Positions 8,955-17,891 are shown, counted from the stretch's first letter. The stretch is DNA of 64,000 bases from JAENVU01 sp963756815 (GCA_963756815.1 CAVWPR010000041.1:62001-126000); one strand, 5' to 3'. The notes: a model not told the origin generated them from the sequence alone. Numbers and translations are program-made.

Positions 8955-9006
8955 AAGGTACTGCCCCGAGCTCGCCGGAACCGGAGCCGGGTGTGCCCGG
9001 TACCAT
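8955..9006. promoter_or_regulatory. Divergent -10 elements between DUF3151 and phosphatase genes
   Basis: TACCTT on the minus strand (8955-8960) is 7 nt before an ATG at 8947. TACCAT on the plus strand (9001-9006) is 7 nt before the GTG at 9014. Both predict leaderless starts and leave only about 40 bp shared between the two promoters. Confidence 0.5.
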
Positions 9007-9013
9007 CCGCCAC

Positions 9014-9814
9014 GTGACCACCGCGCCCACCGCGCCGAGCCGCGACACCACCGAGACCGCCACCGCGACTGCTCCCGACGCCGCCGTCGGCGCGCCCGAG
9101 GCTCCGGCACCCCCGAAGCCGACGACCCTCGTCCTGGTGCGGCACGCGGTGACGCCCCAGACCGGACCCATGCTCTCCGGCCGGATGCCGGGCATCGACC
9201 TCTCCGAGCTCGGGCACGAGCAGGCCGCGAACGCGGGTCGGCGGCTCGCCGAGCTGCCCATCGCCGCGGTGTACGCGAGCCCGATCGACCGGACGCGCCA
9301 GACCGCCGAGCACATCGCCGGGCACCACCAGCTGGAGGTCCGCACGCTCGACGGTGTCATCGAGGCCGACTACGGCGAGTGGACCGGTGGCCAGCTCGCC
9401 GACCTCGCGAAGACCGACCTCTGGAAGACGGTGCAACGCACGCCGTCACGGGCCCGCTTCCCCGACGGCGAGTCGATCGCGGAGATGCAGACGCGCACGG
9501 TCGCCGCGCTGGAGGCCGTCGTCGCGGATCATCCCGGCGAGATGATCGTGGTGGTGTCGCACGCGGACCCCATCAAGTCGGTCATCGCGCACTTCACCGG
9601 GGTGCATCTGGATCTGTTCCAGCGAATCGCGGTCTCGCCCGCATCGGTGACGGTGTTCGTGCTCGGCCTGCACGGTGTGACCCTCGTCAAGTGCAACGAC
9701 ACGGGGTCGCTGTCCGAGCTCGTGCCCGAGCCGCCGGCGAGCGCGAACGGTGATGCCGAGACGAGCGGCGCCGACGGCGGGGAATCCTCGACGGCGGAGT
9801 CTGGTTCACCGTGA
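9014..9814 (+). CDS. Histidine phosphatase superfamily protein (MSMEG_4193-like)
   Basis: This 266-residue protein belongs to the phosphoglycerate-mutase-like histidine phosphatases. An Ala/Thr/Pro-rich leader of about 35 residues precedes TTLVLVRHAVT, the RHG-type catalytic block with His as nucleophile. It is followed by LSGRMPGIDLSELGHEQA, YASPIDRTRQTAE, EADYGEWTGG and VVSHADPIKSVIAHF, which holds the second catalytic His. It matches the actinobacterial family encoded next to DUF3090. The GTG at 9014 is chosen because TACCAT lies 7 nt upstream. The stop overlaps the next start by 4 nt (GTGA). The substrate is unknown. Confidence 0.88.
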   Translation: MTTAPTAPSRDTTETATATAPDAAVGAPEAPAPPKPTTLVLVRHAVTPQTGPMLSGRMPGIDLSELGHEQAANAGRRLAELPIAAVYASPIDRTRQTAEHIAGHHQLEVRTLDGVIEADYGEWTGGQLADLAKTDLWKTVQRTPSRARFPDGESIAEMQTRTVAALEAVVADHPGEMIVVVSHADPIKSVIAHFTGVHLDLFQRIAVSPASVTVFVLGLHGVTLVKCNDTGSLSELVPEPPASANGDAETSGADGGESSTAESGSP

Positions 9815-10338
9815 GCATGATCGAGCTCGACGGCGTCGACGCGCTGGGCGCGGGTGCGATCGGCGAGCCCGGCGCGCGCGCCTTCTACATCCAGGCCGAC
9901 AAGCGCGGCAGCCGGCTCACGGTGCTCGTCGAGAAGGAGCAGGTGGCGCTGCTCGCGCAGGAGGCCGTCGCGTTCCTCGACCGTATCGCCGACGACCACC
10001 CCGAGCCGCCGGCCGAGTCGAACCTGCTGCACCCGAGCGTCGCGCAGGTCACCGAGCCGGCCGTCCCGTTGTTCCGGGCGCGCATGATCGGTCTCGGGTT
10101 CGAGCCCGACCGGGGGCTGGTGCTCATCGAGCTCCGCGAGCGCTCGGAGGACGACGAGACGGAAGAGGAGGACGACGACGCCGACGACGGCTACGTCGCC
10201 CGGATCTTCGCGACACGCGCGCAGGTGCGGGCGATGGCCGCACGCGGCTCGGAGGCCGTGCAGGGCGGCCGGCCCACGTGTCCGCTGTGCGAGTTCCCGA
10301 TGGACCCGGCCGGTCACATCTGCCCCCGGTGGAACTGA
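9811..10338 (+). CDS. DUF3090 family protein
   Basis: This 175-residue protein has the DUF3090 features: a start around DALGAGAIGEPGARAFYIQA, the stretch RGSRLTVLVEKEQVALLAQ, an acidic linker (about residues 110-128) and a C-terminal zinc-ribbon-like tail CPLCEFPMDPAGHICPRWN with paired Cys. It is conserved across actinobacteria between a histidine phosphatase and an SCO1664-type protein, exactly as here. The biochemical role is unknown; the Cys/His tail suggests metal binding. The start overlaps the phosphatase stop (GTGA); an ATG two codons later is the alternative. Confidence 0.88.
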   Translation: MSMIELDGVDALGAGAIGEPGARAFYIQADKRGSRLTVLVEKEQVALLAQEAVAFLDRIADDHPEPPAESNLLHPSVAQVTEPAVPLFRARMIGLGFEPDRGLVLIELRERSEDDETEEEDDDADDGYVARIFATRAQVRAMAARGSEAVQGGRPTCPLCEFPMDPAGHICPRWN

Positions 10339-11048
10339 CACCCCCCGCCGAGCGCACGTTGCTCGCGCGCGGCGCCATCGAGGTCGTCGGGCGCGTGGCG
10401 TGGTCGTCGAACGCCGCGCTCCTCGTGACCGTGGCCGCCGGCGAGGGCGAGATGCTCGCCGTCTACAAGCCCCAGCGCGGCGAGCGTCCGCTCTGGGACT
10501 TCCCGGACGGCACGCTGTGCCGGCGGGAGACCGCGTCGTACGTCATCAGCGAGGCGCTCGGCTGGGACATCGTTCCCACGACCGTGCTCCGCGACGGTCC
10601 GTACGGCGTCGGGATGGTGCAGCGCTTCGTCGAGCACGATCCCGACGACCACTACTTCACGCTGTTGGAGGCGCACCCCGACGAGTTCCGCCGGTTCGCG
10701 GCGTTCGACGTCGTGGTGAACAACGCCGACCGCAAGGGTGGCCACTGCCTCCAGGAGCTCGCGACGGGTCACGTCTACGGGATCGACCACGGGCTCACGT
10801 TCCACGTCGGTCCGAAGCTGCGGACCGTGATCTGGGACTTCGCCTCCGAGCCTGTCCCCGAGGACCTGGTGGCCGACCTGGAAGGGCTCCGGGGGGTGCT
10901 CGGCGGCGCGCTCGGCGACGAGCTGTGCGGCCTCCTGCACCCGGCCGAGCTGGATGCGATGCGCCGGCGGGTCGACGAACTCCTCGTCACCGGCCGCTAC
11001 CCGGAGCCCGACGAGGGGTACCACTCGGTTCCCTGGCCGATGATCTAG
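10329..11048 (+). CDS. SCO1664 family protein (phosphatidylinositol kinase-like fold)
   Basis: This 239-residue protein resembles the PI3/PI4-kinase-like conserved proteins of actinobacteria. Features are AVYKPQRGERPLWDFPDGTL (a nucleotide-binding-lysine type segment), VQRFVEHDP, then FDVVVNNADRKGGHCL and HVYGIDHGLTFH, which correspond to the catalytic and metal-binding loops of the kinase fold. The GTG at 10329 overlaps the DUF3090 stop by 10 nt. It is the third gene of a tightly coupled trio, so the three products probably work together. The substrate is unknown. mshC, which follows this trio in some actinobacteria, is absent here. Confidence 0.85.
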   Translation: MELTPPAERTLLARGAIEVVGRVAWSSNAALLVTVAAGEGEMLAVYKPQRGERPLWDFPDGTLCRRETASYVISEALGWDIVPTTVLRDGPYGVGMVQRFVEHDPDDHYFTLLEAHPDEFRRFAAFDVVVNNADRKGGHCLQELATGHVYGIDHGLTFHVGPKLRTVIWDFASEPVPEDLVADLEGLRGVLGGALGDELCGLLHPAELDAMRRRVDELLVTGRYPEPDEGYHSVPWPMI

Positions 11049-12777
11049 ATAGGGCGTGTCGGCGCGCTCGACGCGGGATCGTGCGATGTTCCGATGTCGC
11101 CCATCCCGAGGGCGGGTAGACGGGTTCGAGGACGTCGCTCAGGTAGCGGTCCTTGCAGAGCGCACGCTGGAGCTTGCCGGACGACGTCTTCGGGAGTGTC
11201 CCCGGCGCGACGAGCACGATCTCGCTCGGCGGGATCCCGATCGCGTCGGTGATGCGCTCGGCGACGGCGGCGCGGACCGGCGCGGTGCCGTCGTCGTCGG
11301 CCTTGGTCTCGGCGACGACCACGATGGCCTCGCGCCCCTTCCTGCCGGTGGTGCCGAACGCGATCACGTTCCCGGCGCGCACGCCGTCGACGCCCGCGGC
11401 GGCCCGCTCGATGTCCTCGGGGAACACGTTGCGGCCCCCCACGATGATGACGTCCTTGCGCCGGCCGCAGATCACGAGCTCGCCGTCGACGACGTAGCCG
11501 AGGTCGCCGGTGCGCAGCCACCCGTCGCGGAAGCTGATCGCGGTGGCGTCCGGGTTACGGAAGTACCCCGGCGTGATCGACGCCCCGCGCAGCTCCACCT
11601 CGCCGACCTCGCGGTCGAGACGGCCCGCACCGGTGTCGGGGTCGACCACGCGCAGCTCGAGGCCGTCGAGGACGCGCCCGAGTCGCGGCAGGCGCCGGGT
11701 GCCGTCGCGGGGACCGTCCACCGGTGCGGCGTACCGGTCGGTCTCGAGTACGCGGCGGTCGACCGCGTCGACGGTCATGCCGGCGCCGGGCTCGGGGAAG
11801 GTGATGGCGAGCGTCGCCTCGGCCATGCCGTAGACGCAGAACGCGGCGCCGGCGTCGAGACCGAACGGCGCACCCGCCGTGAGGAACTCGTCGACCGCAT
11901 CGGGGTCGATCGGCTCGGCGCCGTTGAGCGCGAGCCGCCACGGCCGGAGGTCGAGGTCACCGGCGCGCCGCAGCGCGCGGGCCGCGAGCGCGTACGCGAA
12001 GTTCGGTCCGCCCGTCACCGTGCACCCGAACGTCGACATCCAGTCGAGCCAGCGCACCGGTGCCGCGAGGAAGTCCTGCGGTCCGGCGAGCACGAGGTCG
12101 GCGCCGGTGGTCATGGGCACGCCGAGCAACCCGATCAGGCCCATGTCGTGGTAGAGCGGCAACCACGACGCCACGCGCTCGCGGTCGTCGTCGAACGCTG
12201 CGCCGCGCCGGATCGCGTCGAGGTTCGCGGTGACGCAGCGGTGCGGGAGCATCACGCCCTTGGGATCGGCGGTGCTGCCGCTCGTGAACTGCAGGATCGC
12301 GAGCGCGTCGGGGTCGACGGTGGGCGCGACGAAGCGCCGCGCGTCGCCGGTGAGTGCGTCGAGGCTGGTGGCCGGCATCCCATCGGGCACGAAGGCCGCG
12401 AGCTGGGGGTCGACGAGGACGATCGTGGCGTCGGCGCTCTCCACCCGCCGCCGGGTGGCCTCCACGAACTCCTCGATCGAGCCGAGCCGCATCGGCAGCG
12501 GGAGCATGGCGACGGTCGCGCCGGTGAGCCACGTCGCCTGGATCGCGGTGACGAGCGCTCGCGACGTCGGTCCGAGCAGACCGACGGTCACTCCGGGTCC
12601 GGCACCACGCGATTGCAGCGCGGCGGCCACGGCGCGCGCCTCGTCGTGCAGCTGGGACCACGGCACGGTCTCGGTGCGGTACGCCGGCCCGTCGGTGGCG
12701 CCGGTGACGAAGGTGATGGTCCCGGCCCGGTCGGCGGCCGCCTCGAGCCGCGCGGGCAACGTGTCCGGAGGAGTCAT
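10987..12777 (-). CDS. Fatty-acyl-AMP ligase
   Basis: This 596-residue protein of the AMP-binding superfamily activates fatty acids as acyl-adenylates, usually for transfer to a polyketide or lipid carrier. Motifs are LQFTSGSTADPKGVMLPH (A3 loop), GGPNFAYALAAR, NGAEPID, VYGMAEATLAITFP, WLRTGDLGYV and GRRKDVIIVGGRNVFPEDIE. The C-terminal catalytic Lys lies in PKTSSGKLQR. The order and the GAEPI and GMAE variants fit the FadD32/FAAL branch better than acyl-CoA synthetases. The ATG at 12777 is chosen because the upstream 26 residues look non-coding. The last 45 residues after LEPVYPPSGWA are Arg-rich and overlap the SCO1664 gene by 62 nt, which hints at a frameshift near the true end. Confidence 0.85.
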   Translation of the reverse strand: MTPPDTLPARLEAAADRAGTITFVTGATDGPAYRTETVPWSQLHDEARAVAAALQSRGAGPGVTVGLLGPTSRALVTAIQATWLTGATVAMLPLPMRLGSIEEFVEATRRRVESADATIVLVDPQLAAFVPDGMPATSLDALTGDARRFVAPTVDPDALAILQFTSGSTADPKGVMLPHRCVTANLDAIRRGAAFDDDRERVASWLPLYHDMGLIGLLGVPMTTGADLVLAGPQDFLAAPVRWLDWMSTFGCTVTGGPNFAYALAARALRRAGDLDLRPWRLALNGAEPIDPDAVDEFLTAGAPFGLDAGAAFCVYGMAEATLAITFPEPGAGMTVDAVDRRVLETDRYAAPVDGPRDGTRRLPRLGRVLDGLELRVVDPDTGAGRLDREVGEVELRGASITPGYFRNPDATAISFRDGWLRTGDLGYVVDGELVICGRRKDVIIVGGRNVFPEDIERAAAGVDGVRAGNVIAFGTTGRKGREAIVVVAETKADDDGTAPVRAAVAERITDAIGIPPSEIVLVAPGTLPKTSSGKLQRALCKDRYLSDVLEPVYPPSGWATSEHRTIPRRARRHALSRSSAREPSGTPRRAPGSGR

Positions 12778-12811
12778 GGGGCCTGCTTCGACTCGGCGAT
12801 GGCCGCCGAGG

Positions 12812-13978
12812 TTACGCAACGCCGTCCGGAACGGGTCGGATCGTCCGGAGTACACCGGCCGCGGCGACGGCGGCGGCCGTCGACGCCACGAGGATGGCCA
12901 GCTTCGCGGCGTCGAGCGTGGTCCCCGAGTAGCTGAGCCCGGCGATGAAGAGGGACACGGTCAGGCCGATCCCGCCGAGCAGCCCGAGCGCGACCAGCGA
13001 GCGACCGGTGAGCCCGGCCGGCACCCGACCGCCGAACAGCATCGCGACCCGGATCCCGAGGTTGATCCCGACGAACTTCCCGACCAGGAGGCCGAGGACG
13101 ATGCCGATCGCCGCCGGGCTGGTGAACGCGTCCTGCACGGCGGACGCCGACAACGGGATCCCGACGTTCGCGAGCGCGAACAGTGGGAGGACGACGAGGT
13201 TGCTCCACGGTTGGAGGGCATGTTCGAGCGTCGTGAGGATCTGCCGGCCGTTGCGGGCGACCAGTGGGGTCGCGAGGCCGAGCACCACACCTGCGAGGGT
13301 CGCATGAATCCCCGAGCGCAGCATCTCGACCCAGAGCACGACGGCGGGAACGACATACCAGAGTGGGTGGGCCAAGGTGCGGCCGGCGAGCCGGATGATC
13401 ACGAGGAGTCCGAGGACGCCGAGCAGCCACCCGAAGGAGATGCCGGCCGAATAGAACAGCGCGATCACGAGGATCGCGCCCACGTCGTCGACGATCGCGA
13501 GGGTGAGAAGTGTGACGCCGAGCGACGAGGGCGCTCGGGGTGCGACGAGACGGAGCACGCCGACGGCGAACGCGATGTCGGTCGCCATCGGGATGCCCCA
13601 ACCGTTCCCGAGTGTCGAGCCGATCGTGACCACGGCGAAGATCGCGGCGGGCACGATCATGCCGCCGACCGCGGCGGCGATCGGCACCATCGCCGCCCGC
13701 GGGTCGCGCAGCTCCCCGATCACGATCTCGCGCTTGATCTCGAGTCCGACGACGAAGAAGAAGACCGCCATCAGGCCCTCGTTGACCCACTGTTCGAGAC
13801 TCAGCCCGTGGTCCGGGCCCGGCAGGGTCAGGGTCGCGGACCACACGTCGTGGTAGAGGCCCGGAGCGACGTTGGCCCACACCAGCGCGACGACCGACGC
13901 GACGATGAGGGCGACGCCGGCGGCGGCGTCAGTGCGCATCAGTGCCATCACGCGCTGGTGCGGGTTGGGCGTGGGCAT
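12812..13978 (-). CDS. nhaA: Na+/H+ antiporter NhaA
   Basis: This 388-residue inner-membrane antiporter has the same length as E. coli NhaA, which exchanges two protons for one sodium ion. It shows TDAAAGVALIVASVVALVWAN, WVNEGLMAVFFFVVGLEIKR, PMATDIAFAVGVL and, above all, LAIVDDVGAILVIALFYS with the paired Asp that bind sodium. The GLEIKRE helix and the unwound-helix glycines are also kept. The ATG at 13978 gives a normal N-terminus. It lies 62 nt downstream of a ClC channel gene on the same strand, so the two probably form an ion-homeostasis unit. Confidence 0.93.
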   Translation of the reverse strand: MPTPNPHQRVMALMRTDAAAGVALIVASVVALVWANVAPGLYHDVWSATLTLPGPDHGLSLEQWVNEGLMAVFFFVVGLEIKREIVIGELRDPRAAMVPIAAAVGGMIVPAAIFAVVTIGSTLGNGWGIPMATDIAFAVGVLRLVAPRAPSSLGVTLLTLAIVDDVGAILVIALFYSAGISFGWLLGVLGLLVIIRLAGRTLAHPLWYVVPAVVLWVEMLRSGIHATLAGVVLGLATPLVARNGRQILTTLEHALQPWSNLVVLPLFALANVGIPLSASAVQDAFTSPAAIGIVLGLLVGKFVGINLGIRVAMLFGGRVPAGLTGRSLVALGLLGGIGLTVSLFIAGLSYSGTTLDAAKLAILVASTAAAVAAAGVLRTIRPVPDGVA

Positions 13979-14040
13979 CGGGCTCCGGGCGTCGACGGTC
14001 AGGGTGCCGACCAGACTTCCCGGCGCGCCGGGAATCCAGC

Positions 14041-15300
14041 CTAGATGCTCTCGCGAGGCAGCTGATAGGCGGTCACGCACTCGCGTCCCATGACGAGGTC
14101 CGCGGCGACGGCGGCGAGCAGCGCCGGGACGACGAACGTCGCGCGTCCGGTGGTCTCGGCGACGAACATCACCGCGCACAGCGGCACGCGGTAGCCCGCG
14201 CCGAGGAACGCGGCAACGCCCACGATGAGGAACAGCGTGTCGTCCACGCGTCCGACGAGCCCGCCGGCGGCGCGTCCCACCAGCGCACCGGCCACCACGA
14301 GCGGGATGAACAGACCCCCGGCGCCTCCACCGGCCGTCGTGACCGCGGTCGCGAGGCATCGCAGGACGAGGACGAGCAATAACAGCAGCACGGCGCGATC
14401 GGGGCGGGTCGCCCACGTGATGCAGTCGTAGCCGGGGCCCAGCATCAGGTTGCGGCCGGTCGCCGCGAGCGAGACGACGATGAGCAGCGCGAACGCGACG
14501 GCCGAGCCTGCGATGCGCACCGGGAGCGAGATCCGCGTGGAGAGCTGCTTGGCGAAGCGCAGCATCATTGCGAAGATCCGCGCACCGAGCCCGGCGACGA
14601 CGCCGACGCCGACGGCCCCGATGAGATGGACCGCGTCGAAGCCGTTGCCGCCGTGCGCGGCGAAGAGGGGGACGGTTCCGTTGATCGCGGCGAAGCCGAG
14701 GTATCCGGTCGCGGCGGCGACGAGACAGGGGAGCAGCTTGCGGCGCGCGAAGTCGTCCTGGAACGGGACCTCGATCGCGAACAGGGCGCCGGTCGCGGGC
14801 GCCTTGAAGATCGCGGCGACGCCGGCCGCGGCCCCGGCGGTCATCAGCACCTTGGAGTCGACCGGGCGGAACAGCCAGCCCATCCTGCGTTGGACCCAGG
14901 TGCCGATCGAGCCGCCGGCGAAGATCGAGAGTCCCTCGAGACCCATCGCCCCACCGAGCCCGATCGTGAGCATCGACGCGAGCACACCACCCGGCGCCGC
15001 CGCGACGTCCATGTCCTTGTCGGGCGCGTGAAATGCCTTGAGCCAGGTGTCGGCGAGGCTCGGTGGTGTCCGGCGCGCCAGGTACCGGAGCGTGAACGCC
15101 GCCAGCACCAGTCCGACGCCGGGAACCACGACCACGAGCCAATTGGGCAGCTCGCGGACGGCGTCGAGGAGCGTGACGGTCAGTCGCTCGGCTCCGGCGA
15201 GCAGGAGGCCGGTCGCGAAGCCGACGAGGGCCGACGCGAGCATGACGTCGCGGGATCGCTGCGCGAACCCTCGGAGTCCGGAGGGCGGGCGCAGGCTCAT
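14041..15300 (-). CDS. Voltage-gated chloride channel (ClC) family protein
   Basis: This 419-residue protein has about ten membrane helices. ClC proteins conduct chloride or exchange it for protons. The selectivity regions are recognisable: LGGAMGLEGLSIFAGGSIG replaces the usual GREGP-type loop, and TAGGGAGGLFIPLVVAGALVG fits the GGxxGxFxP motif. GYRVPLCAVMFVAETTGR matches the C-terminal helix block. No cytosolic CBS pair follows, as in short bacterial ClCs. The altered second motif (GLEGL) makes ion selectivity uncertain. It probably shares a transcript with nhaA downstream. Confidence 0.88.
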   Translation of the reverse strand: MSLRPPSGLRGFAQRSRDVMLASALVGFATGLLLAGAERLTVTLLDAVRELPNWLVVVVPGVGLVLAAFTLRYLARRTPPSLADTWLKAFHAPDKDMDVAAAPGGVLASMLTIGLGGAMGLEGLSIFAGGSIGTWVQRRMGWLFRPVDSKVLMTAGAAAGVAAIFKAPATGALFAIEVPFQDDFARRKLLPCLVAAATGYLGFAAINGTVPLFAAHGGNGFDAVHLIGAVGVGVVAGLGARIFAMMLRFAKQLSTRISLPVRIAGSAVAFALLIVVSLAATGRNLMLGPGYDCITWATRPDRAVLLLLLVLVLRCLATAVTTAGGGAGGLFIPLVVAGALVGRAAGGLVGRVDDTLFLIVGVAAFLGAGYRVPLCAVMFVAETTGRATFVVPALLAAVAADLVMGRECVTAYQLPRESI

Positions 15301-15330
15301 GTGCGCGTCACGAGGTCGGCGCGAGTCGCG

Positions 15331-16452
15331 TCACGTGGTGGGGAGCAGGCGCGGTGCGTCGACCGCGAACTCGGGCCACCGTTTGCGTGAACGGGCGGCG
15401 AGCTTGTGCATCAGCGCGATCGCATCGGGGTCGTCGTCGCCGGGCCGGACCTCGATCCAGCCCTCGGCGAGCATGCCGTCCATGATCTCGCGGCCGATGT
15501 CGGTCCGGACGATGGTCAACGTCCAGTCGTTGAACTTGCCGATGCCGCCGGTGGAGATGTCGGCATGCTCGGCCGCGAAGTCGGGACAGGCCTTGCAGCC
15601 CTCACGCGTCCATGCGTGGCACTCCTTGAGGGGCACCTCGTGGTAGTCGCCGTTCTTCATCCAGATCTGGAAGACGCCCTTGATGTTCATCTTCTTCATC
15701 TCGGACTTCTTGAGGCCGTACTTCGCCTCGAACAGCTCCTCGAAGATCGCGTCGTCGAAGGTCTTCGAGCAGAGGAGCCCGATGTTCAGCGAGAGGCGGC
15801 GCGCGACCTTGCCCGCCTTCCGCTGCTTCATCACCGGCGGCACCGAGCTCTGGCAGCTCATCCCGACGAGGGCGATGCGCTCGGCGCCGCCCTCGACCGC
15901 TTCCGCGTAGGCCATCGTGTTGGCGCTGTAGGTGTAGCGGCTGCCGGCCGAGGCGATGATCTCCTCGCGGGTGCGGGCGACGCCCGGGATCGCCTTCCAG
16001 CTCGTGCCGTCGCCCTCGAGGTAGCTGACGAGCGCGGCGTCGATGATGTCCTTCTCGAGGCAGTAGAGGAGGATGGCACCGACGAGGCCGCCGTCCTGTC
16101 CGACCTCGTGGATGACCGGATCGGCGGCCCGGGCCAGCACGATGTCCTTGTAGATGCCCGAGATCTCGTCGGGTGTTCGGACCCGGCCGAAGAGGTGCTC
16201 GTCGATGTCGGGCTCCCAGGCCCGGAACCGGGGGCAGGCGCGGGTGCACGACGTGCAGCCCTTGTCGCCGTGGGAGCAGTCGGCCGGTCCGCCGTAGTCC
16301 TCGAGCTGGAACGGCTTGTAGACGCCCTCGTCGTCGTTGTAGCCGAGCACGTCGTGCGGGCACGCGATGACACAACCCGCGCAACCCGTGCAGAGACCCG
16401 ACGTCACGACCTCGTCGTAGAGGTGCTTCCACTGGAGCTTCTCGGGCGGCAT
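15331..16452 (-). CDS. Coenzyme F420 hydrogenase/dehydrogenase beta subunit family protein
   Basis: This 373-residue protein of the FrhB family carries two N-terminal 4Fe-4S motifs, LCTGCAGCVIACP (residues about 20-32) and GCTSCTRACPRF. The FrhB body follows (GGLVGAILLYCLEK, AGSRYTYSANTMAYAEA, MSCQSSVPPV, LLCSKTFDD) with a further Cys cluster EGCKACPDFAAEHADIS near the C-terminus. Family members pass electrons between Fe-S centres, FAD and coenzyme F420. A stand-alone copy without hydrogenase subunits suggests an F420-linked reductase or dehydrogenase. The ATG at 16452 has a good Shine-Dalgarno (GAGGGGAAG) and is preferred over an upstream in-frame start at 16488. Confidence 0.88.
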   Translation of the reverse strand: MPPEKLQWKHLYDEVVTSGLCTGCAGCVIACPHDVLGYNDDEGVYKPFQLEDYGGPADCSHGDKGCTSCTRACPRFRAWEPDIDEHLFGRVRTPDEISGIYKDIVLARAADPVIHEVGQDGGLVGAILLYCLEKDIIDAALVSYLEGDGTSWKAIPGVARTREEIIASAGSRYTYSANTMAYAEAVEGGAERIALVGMSCQSSVPPVMKQRKAGKVARRLSLNIGLLCSKTFDDAIFEELFEAKYGLKKSEMKKMNIKGVFQIWMKNGDYHEVPLKECHAWTREGCKACPDFAAEHADISTGGIGKFNDWTLTIVRTDIGREIMDGMLAEGWIEVRPGDDDPDAIALMHKLAARSRKRWPEFAVDAPRLLPTT

Positions 16453-16603
16453 GCTCTTCCCCTCTTGGCCCTCGGGCCGGGTGGCCACGCTCGGCGCACC
16501 GCATCATGGACGTGGTCGCGCCGTGGCGCCTCGCTCTCGCCGAGTCTGTCATCGGCGGGGTGGCCGGGTCGAAGACATGTCCCGGGGCCTCCCGACGCGT
16601 CCG

Positions 16604-16609
16604 TAGGCT
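16604..16609 (+). promoter_or_regulatory. -10 element of the DUF4328 gene
   Basis: TAGGCT lies 6 nt before the ATG at 16616, consistent with a leaderless transcript. Confidence 0.4.
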
Positions 16610-16615
16610 GGACCG

Positions 16616-17544
16616 ATGGTCGACCAGCCGTCCGGTCCGACGTGGGGCGCGCCACCGCCGCCCTCGGCGCCACCACCACCCCCGCCGCCGTACCCGGCCG
16701 CGGGCGCCCCGTGGCCGGCTCCGGTCCCGCAGCCGTTCCGGAGCCTGCGCGGGCTCGCCGTCGCCATGACCGTGCTCCTCGCGATCGACGCCGTGGTGGC
16801 CGCGATCCTCGTGCCGCTCGCGCTCCACGAGCGCCAGGTCGCCCACGACGCGACGAGCTTCGGCGTGCTCTTCGTCACCGAGAAGGTGCGCACCGCGGTG
16901 GACGCGGTGAACGGCGTCGCCGGAATCCACTTCCTGCTGTTCCTGGCGATCGCGGTCCTGTGGATGATCTGGATGTGGCGCGCCGCGACCAACACGGCGC
17001 TCCTGCGCCGGTTCAAGCCGCGGTTCGCGAGCGGCTTCGCGATCGGCGGATGGTTCATCCCGATCGCGTTCTGGATCATCCCGGGCATGCACATGTACGA
17101 CATCGACAAGGGTTCGGGCCCGCCGGCCGGGCCCGGTGAGCGACCCCGAGGATCCGGACTGCTCGTGGTGTGGTGGATCCTGTTCGTGATCGGCTGGGCC
17201 GGCTCGGGCTTCGGTCAGGTCACGCTGAAGCGGGGGCACCGCTACGACGCGTCGTCGTTCGACGTCCGCAACGCGGTGTTCGTGATCGCGATGGTGGCGA
17301 TGCTCGCGGCCGCGGTCCTCGCGATCCTCGTCGTGCGGTCGATCACGCGGGCGCAGCACTCGGCCTGGGACGCGATCGCCGCCGCCGGTGCTCCGCCGGA
17401 TCCGTTCGCGCCGAGTGCTCCGCCGGCCGCACCGTGGACGCCGGCGGCACCTCGCCGCCGCCGGTCGCCGAGCCCCGGCCACCCGCGAGCGATCCTGCGG
17501 GACCGCCGCCGCCGTGGCCCGGATCGCCGCCGTCAGACCCGTAG
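16616..17544 (+). CDS. DUF4328 membrane protein, frameshift near the C-terminus
   Basis: A proline-rich N-terminus (residues 1-40) precedes four to five membrane helices: GLAVAMTVLLAIDAVVAAIL, HFLLFLAIAVLWMIWMW, GFAIGGWFIPIAFWIIPGM, LVVWWILFVIGWAGSG and VFVIAMVAMLAAAVLAILVV. The pattern WRAATNTALLRRFKPRF with GWFIPIAFWIIP is typical of DUF4328, a family of unknown function. Near 17445 the frame should move so that the tail becomes Pro-rich (PPASDPAGPPPPWPGSPPSD) with a stop at 17542-17544. Without that shift the tail runs as non-protein-like sequence antisense through csoR. The tail overlaps the csoR 3' end by 12 nt. Confidence 0.7.
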
Positions 17545-17808
17545 CAGTCGCTCGACGGCGTGCATCGCCTCGTCGAGCTTCTCGGCGCCGGACCCCTGGT
17601 CCGCGGCTTCCATCACGCAGTGGCGCATGTGCTGGTCGAGCAGTCCGAGGCCGACGTTCTGCAGCGCCTTCGTGACGGACGCGATCTGCGTGAGCACGTC
17701 GATGCAGTACTGGTCCTCGTCGATCATCCGCGCCAGGCCGCGGACCTGACCCTCGATGCGGGCCAGCCGCCGGGCGTACTCGTCCTTCTGGAGGGTGTAG
17801 CCGCGCAC
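17533..17808 (-). CDS. csoR: CsoR-family copper-sensing repressor
   Basis: This 91-residue all-helical repressor binds Cu(I) and then releases DNA. The copper ligands of the family are all present: Cys35 (EDQYCIDVLTQ), His60 and Cys64 (DQHMRHCVMEA). The N-terminal ARIEGQVRGLARMI and RRLARIEGQ segments carry the DNA-contacting basic residues. It is divergent from copA, and between them lies a CsoR-type operator (17850-17872), so autoregulation and copA control are expected. The GTG at 17808 has a CGAGGAG Shine-Dalgarno. Confidence 0.92.
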   Translation of the reverse strand: MRGYTLQKDEYARRLARIEGQVRGLARMIDEDQYCIDVLTQIASVTKALQNVGLGLLDQHMRHCVMEAADQGSGAEKLDEAMHAVERLLRV

Positions 17809-17849
17809 GTCGGGCTCCTCGCTGGTCGGGAATGATCCGGTGTTGCGCA

Positions 17850-17872
17850 GTATACCCTACGGGGGTACCCTG
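17850..17872. promoter_or_regulatory. CsoR operator overlapping divergent csoR/copA promoters
   Basis: The stretch contains GTATACCCTAC followed by GGGGGTACCC, a near-palindrome of the known CsoR operator type (GTATACCC and GGGGGTA half-sites). A copA-oriented -10 (TACCCT, 17866-17871) and a csoR-oriented TAGGGT lie inside it, so bound repressor would block both promoters. Confidence 0.8.
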
Positions 17873-17891
17873 TGAATCAGGAGGTCCGACG

